Part shown: positions 62,625-64,000 of the stretch, one piece after another
Layout of the letters: each line of letters begins with the position of its first letter
How positions within the stretch are numbered: the stretch's first letter is position 1
Assembly (NCBI GenBank): GCA_018267615.1
Contig: JAFDYD010000031.1
Location: 1-64,000, forward strand
Length of the DNA stretch: 64,000 bases
Source: Bacteroidota bacterium
GTDB lineage: Bacteria; Bacteroidota; Bacteroidia; Chitinophagales; Chitinophagaceae
Direction: 5' to 3'
Program-made: the position numbers and the translations under genes
Notes under the pieces: model-generated
Told to the model about the DNA's origin: nothing
Seen by the model: the letters and a program-made list of their open reading frames with translations, nothing else
The model's database searches: none

Positions 62625-64000
62625 ATGAAAAAACATATTACATATATCAGTATTAAGATCGTAATCACTTGCTATTTTATTTTTCTGTGTTTGCATTCTC
62701 CCGCGCAAACATGCTCTGGTGGCTTTGGAGATCTTGCCTGGAAACAGACTTTTGGAAAGGGCCTCAATCCCGGAGGTATACTTTCGCCCGCAAAAACAAA
62801 GTATAAATTTACGATTGATCCTTGTCCAACTGATGGATACTATGCAATCGTAAATAGTGTTTCAAAATGTTTTTCAAATAGCTGGGATACTGTTGAAACA
62901 TGCTGCACGGCTGGAGATATTAATGGATATATGATGTTGGTAAACGCTTCTGCAAATCCGGGTGATGTTTATGTAGATACTGCAAAAAATTTATGTGGGA
63001 GCACGCACTATCAGTTTAGCGCAACGATCGTGAATGTATCAAATCCTGCTTCTTGTGGAGGTCATCCTATCAATCCGAGATTAACATTTTCCGTAGAAAC
63101 TATTTCGGGTCAAAAAATATCAACATACTCGACAGGTGATATTCCTCCGAGTAGCAGCGGCACCGGTCCGAATGTTTTCGCTGTCTATTTCTACACGCCG
63201 CCCGGAGTCGATGCTGTTGTAGTCAGGATCAGTGACGATGCTCCCGGAGGCTGCGGCAACGATTTTGCCTTAGACAATCTTTATGTCGGCACTTGCGGTC
63301 CTATGTTAGAGGCTGGCATCAAAGATATGGCTGGCACTTATATTGATCTTTGTGTCGGCGCGATATCTGCACTTGAACTTGTGGGAAAACTTGGAGCTGG
63401 CTACACCGATCCTGCTTACCAGTGGCAGAGCTACAACGGCACCGATTGGATTGATATACCCGGAGCCAGTGGAATTTCTTATACGCTAAATCCTCCAACT
63501 ATTGCAGGTAATTATAAATACCGCATCACAGCTGCGGAAAAAGATAATATTGCCAGCAGTCGTTGTAGAATTTTTTCCAGTGAAATAAATATCAATATTC
63601 ATAACCCTTCGTCTGCAGGCAGCGCGACAAGCAATAGCCCGGTTTGTGTAAACAGTGTAATTAATTTATCTGCGGATGGAGGGAAATCTTATCAATGGAC
63701 CGGCCCGGCCGGATTTACATCCAACGAATCAAATCCAAGTTTTATCGCTACCAATTCTTCAGCCGGGCAATACACCGTCAACATCAGCGATGCTTACGGA
63801 TGTGTAAATAAAGTTACTACGATCGTGAGCACCATCGCAGCGCCAACAGTTGTCGTTAGTGAAACAAAAAATATTTGCCTGGGTGATTCCGTCAACTTGC
63901 AGGCAAGTGGTGGTAACGTCTATGCATGGACGCCGGTAAATTATTTGTCCAATGCTTCCATCAACAATCCTATAGCGAAACCAGCTCAGACAACTGTTTA
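62625..64000 (+). CDS. Large secreted Ig/PKD-like protein, 3' part beyond window
   Basis: Open from ATG 62625 to the window edge (458 codons plus 2 bases, no stop). A signal peptide ends at HSPAQ. Residues about 28-230 are a Cys-rich N-terminal domain (CSGGFGD..., CCTAGD, GGCGNDFALDNL) resembling lectin-like/CBM modules; then Ig/PKD-type repeats start, each opening with CVGA, VCVNS or ICLGDS and carrying WQSYNG, YQWTGPAG or YAWTP cores. This pattern is typical of large Bacteroidota surface proteins with a C-terminal type IX secretion/gliding-motility domain, which would be beyond the edge. Adhesin-like role inferred. Confidence 0.8.
   Translation, partial: MKKHITYISIKIVITCYFIFLCLHSPAQTCSGGFGDLAWKQTFGKGLNPGGILSPAKTKYKFTIDPCPTDGYYAIVNSVSKCFSNSWDTVETCCTAGDINGYMMLVNASANPGDVYVDTAKNLCGSTHYQFSATIVNVSNPASCGGHPINPRLTFSVETISGQKISTYSTGDIPPSSSGTGPNVFAVYFYTPPGVDAVVVRISDDAPGGCGNDFALDNLYVGTCGPMLEAGIKDMAGTYIDLCVGAISALELVGKLGAGYTDPAYQWQSYNGTDWIDIPGASGISYTLNPPTIAGNYKYRITAAEKDNIASSRCRIFSSEININIHNPSSAGSATSNSPVCVNSVINLSADGGKSYQWTGPAGFTSNESNPSFIATNSSAGQYTVNISDAYGCVNKVTTIVSTIAAPTVVVSETKNICLGDSVNLQASGGNVYAWTPVNYLSNASINNPIAKPAQTTV

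Overview
The window is a chromosomal segment of a Bacteroidota bacterium, most likely of the Chitinophagaceae or a close relative. The signs are a complete SusC/SusD pair, a DUF1735 lipoprotein, many outer-membrane beta-barrels and lipoproteins, AT-rich spacers, a TTTG/TANNTTTG promoter in front of the only tRNA, and a right-edge gene that resembles the large Ig-like surface proteins of gliding bacteria. The family assignment is an inference. No transposase, integrase, phage gene, CRISPR array or rRNA was seen.

Layout. 0.2-5.1 kb (minus): alpha-glucan cluster with GH57, an SDR and GH63. 5.3-6.4 kb (minus): a Crp/Fnr regulator and a thioredoxin-fold protein lacking the first active-site Cys. 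6.9-12.7 kb (plus): FMN reductase, beta-barrel, DM13 lipoprotein, DinB, LysE, DUF1223, a second Crp-type regulator, an NTF2-like protein and DoxX. 12.8-15.0 kb (minus): a PAS/GAF/sigma-54 regulator. 15.4-19.3 kb: a GH5-like glycosidase, a YCII/DGPF protein with its ECF42-type sigma factor, and an aldo/keto reductase. 19.6 kb: tRNA-Cys. 20.0-24.9 kb (plus): OmpA lipoprotein, then an overlapping four-gene operon (barrel, glycerophosphodiesterase, barrel, metallophosphoesterase). 26.0-32.4 kb (plus): Zn alcohol dehydrogenase, APC permease, aminoglycoside/choline-kinase-like phosphotransferase and a dimethylglycine/sarcosine-dehydrogenase-like protein. 32.5-42.1 kb: L,D-transpeptidase, CE1-like esterase, an ankyrin protein paired with a CxxCH-bearing prenyltransferase-repeat protein, Gfo/Idh/MocA, DUF481, acyl-CoA synthetase and a DUF6159-like membrane protein. 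42.3-46.8 kb (minus): a large MG2-like surface protein and GH20. 47.0 kb (plus): an AraC regulator. 48.0-62.3 kb (minus): a polysaccharide/acid-sugar utilization locus: SusC, SusD, DUF1735, GH30-like, RraA, SDR, EamA transporter, enolase-superfamily dehydratase, M24 peptidase, DUF4380 and an alpha/alpha-toroid secreted protein. 62.6 kb to the edge (plus): start of a large secreted Ig/PKD-like protein.

The most unusual aspect is between the genes. Nearly every longer spacer carries a long inverted repeat, and these fall into about a dozen sequence families (called A to M here). Several recur within the window, in one case with the loop conserved as well. Many have arms that are themselves degenerate short-period repeats. 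All seven convergent gene junctions hold one, although one is degenerate, and the hairpins often include or abut the stop codons of the flanking genes. They look like dispersed palindromic elements that serve, or have been co-opted, as bidirectional terminators. This is my main candidate for something poorly described.
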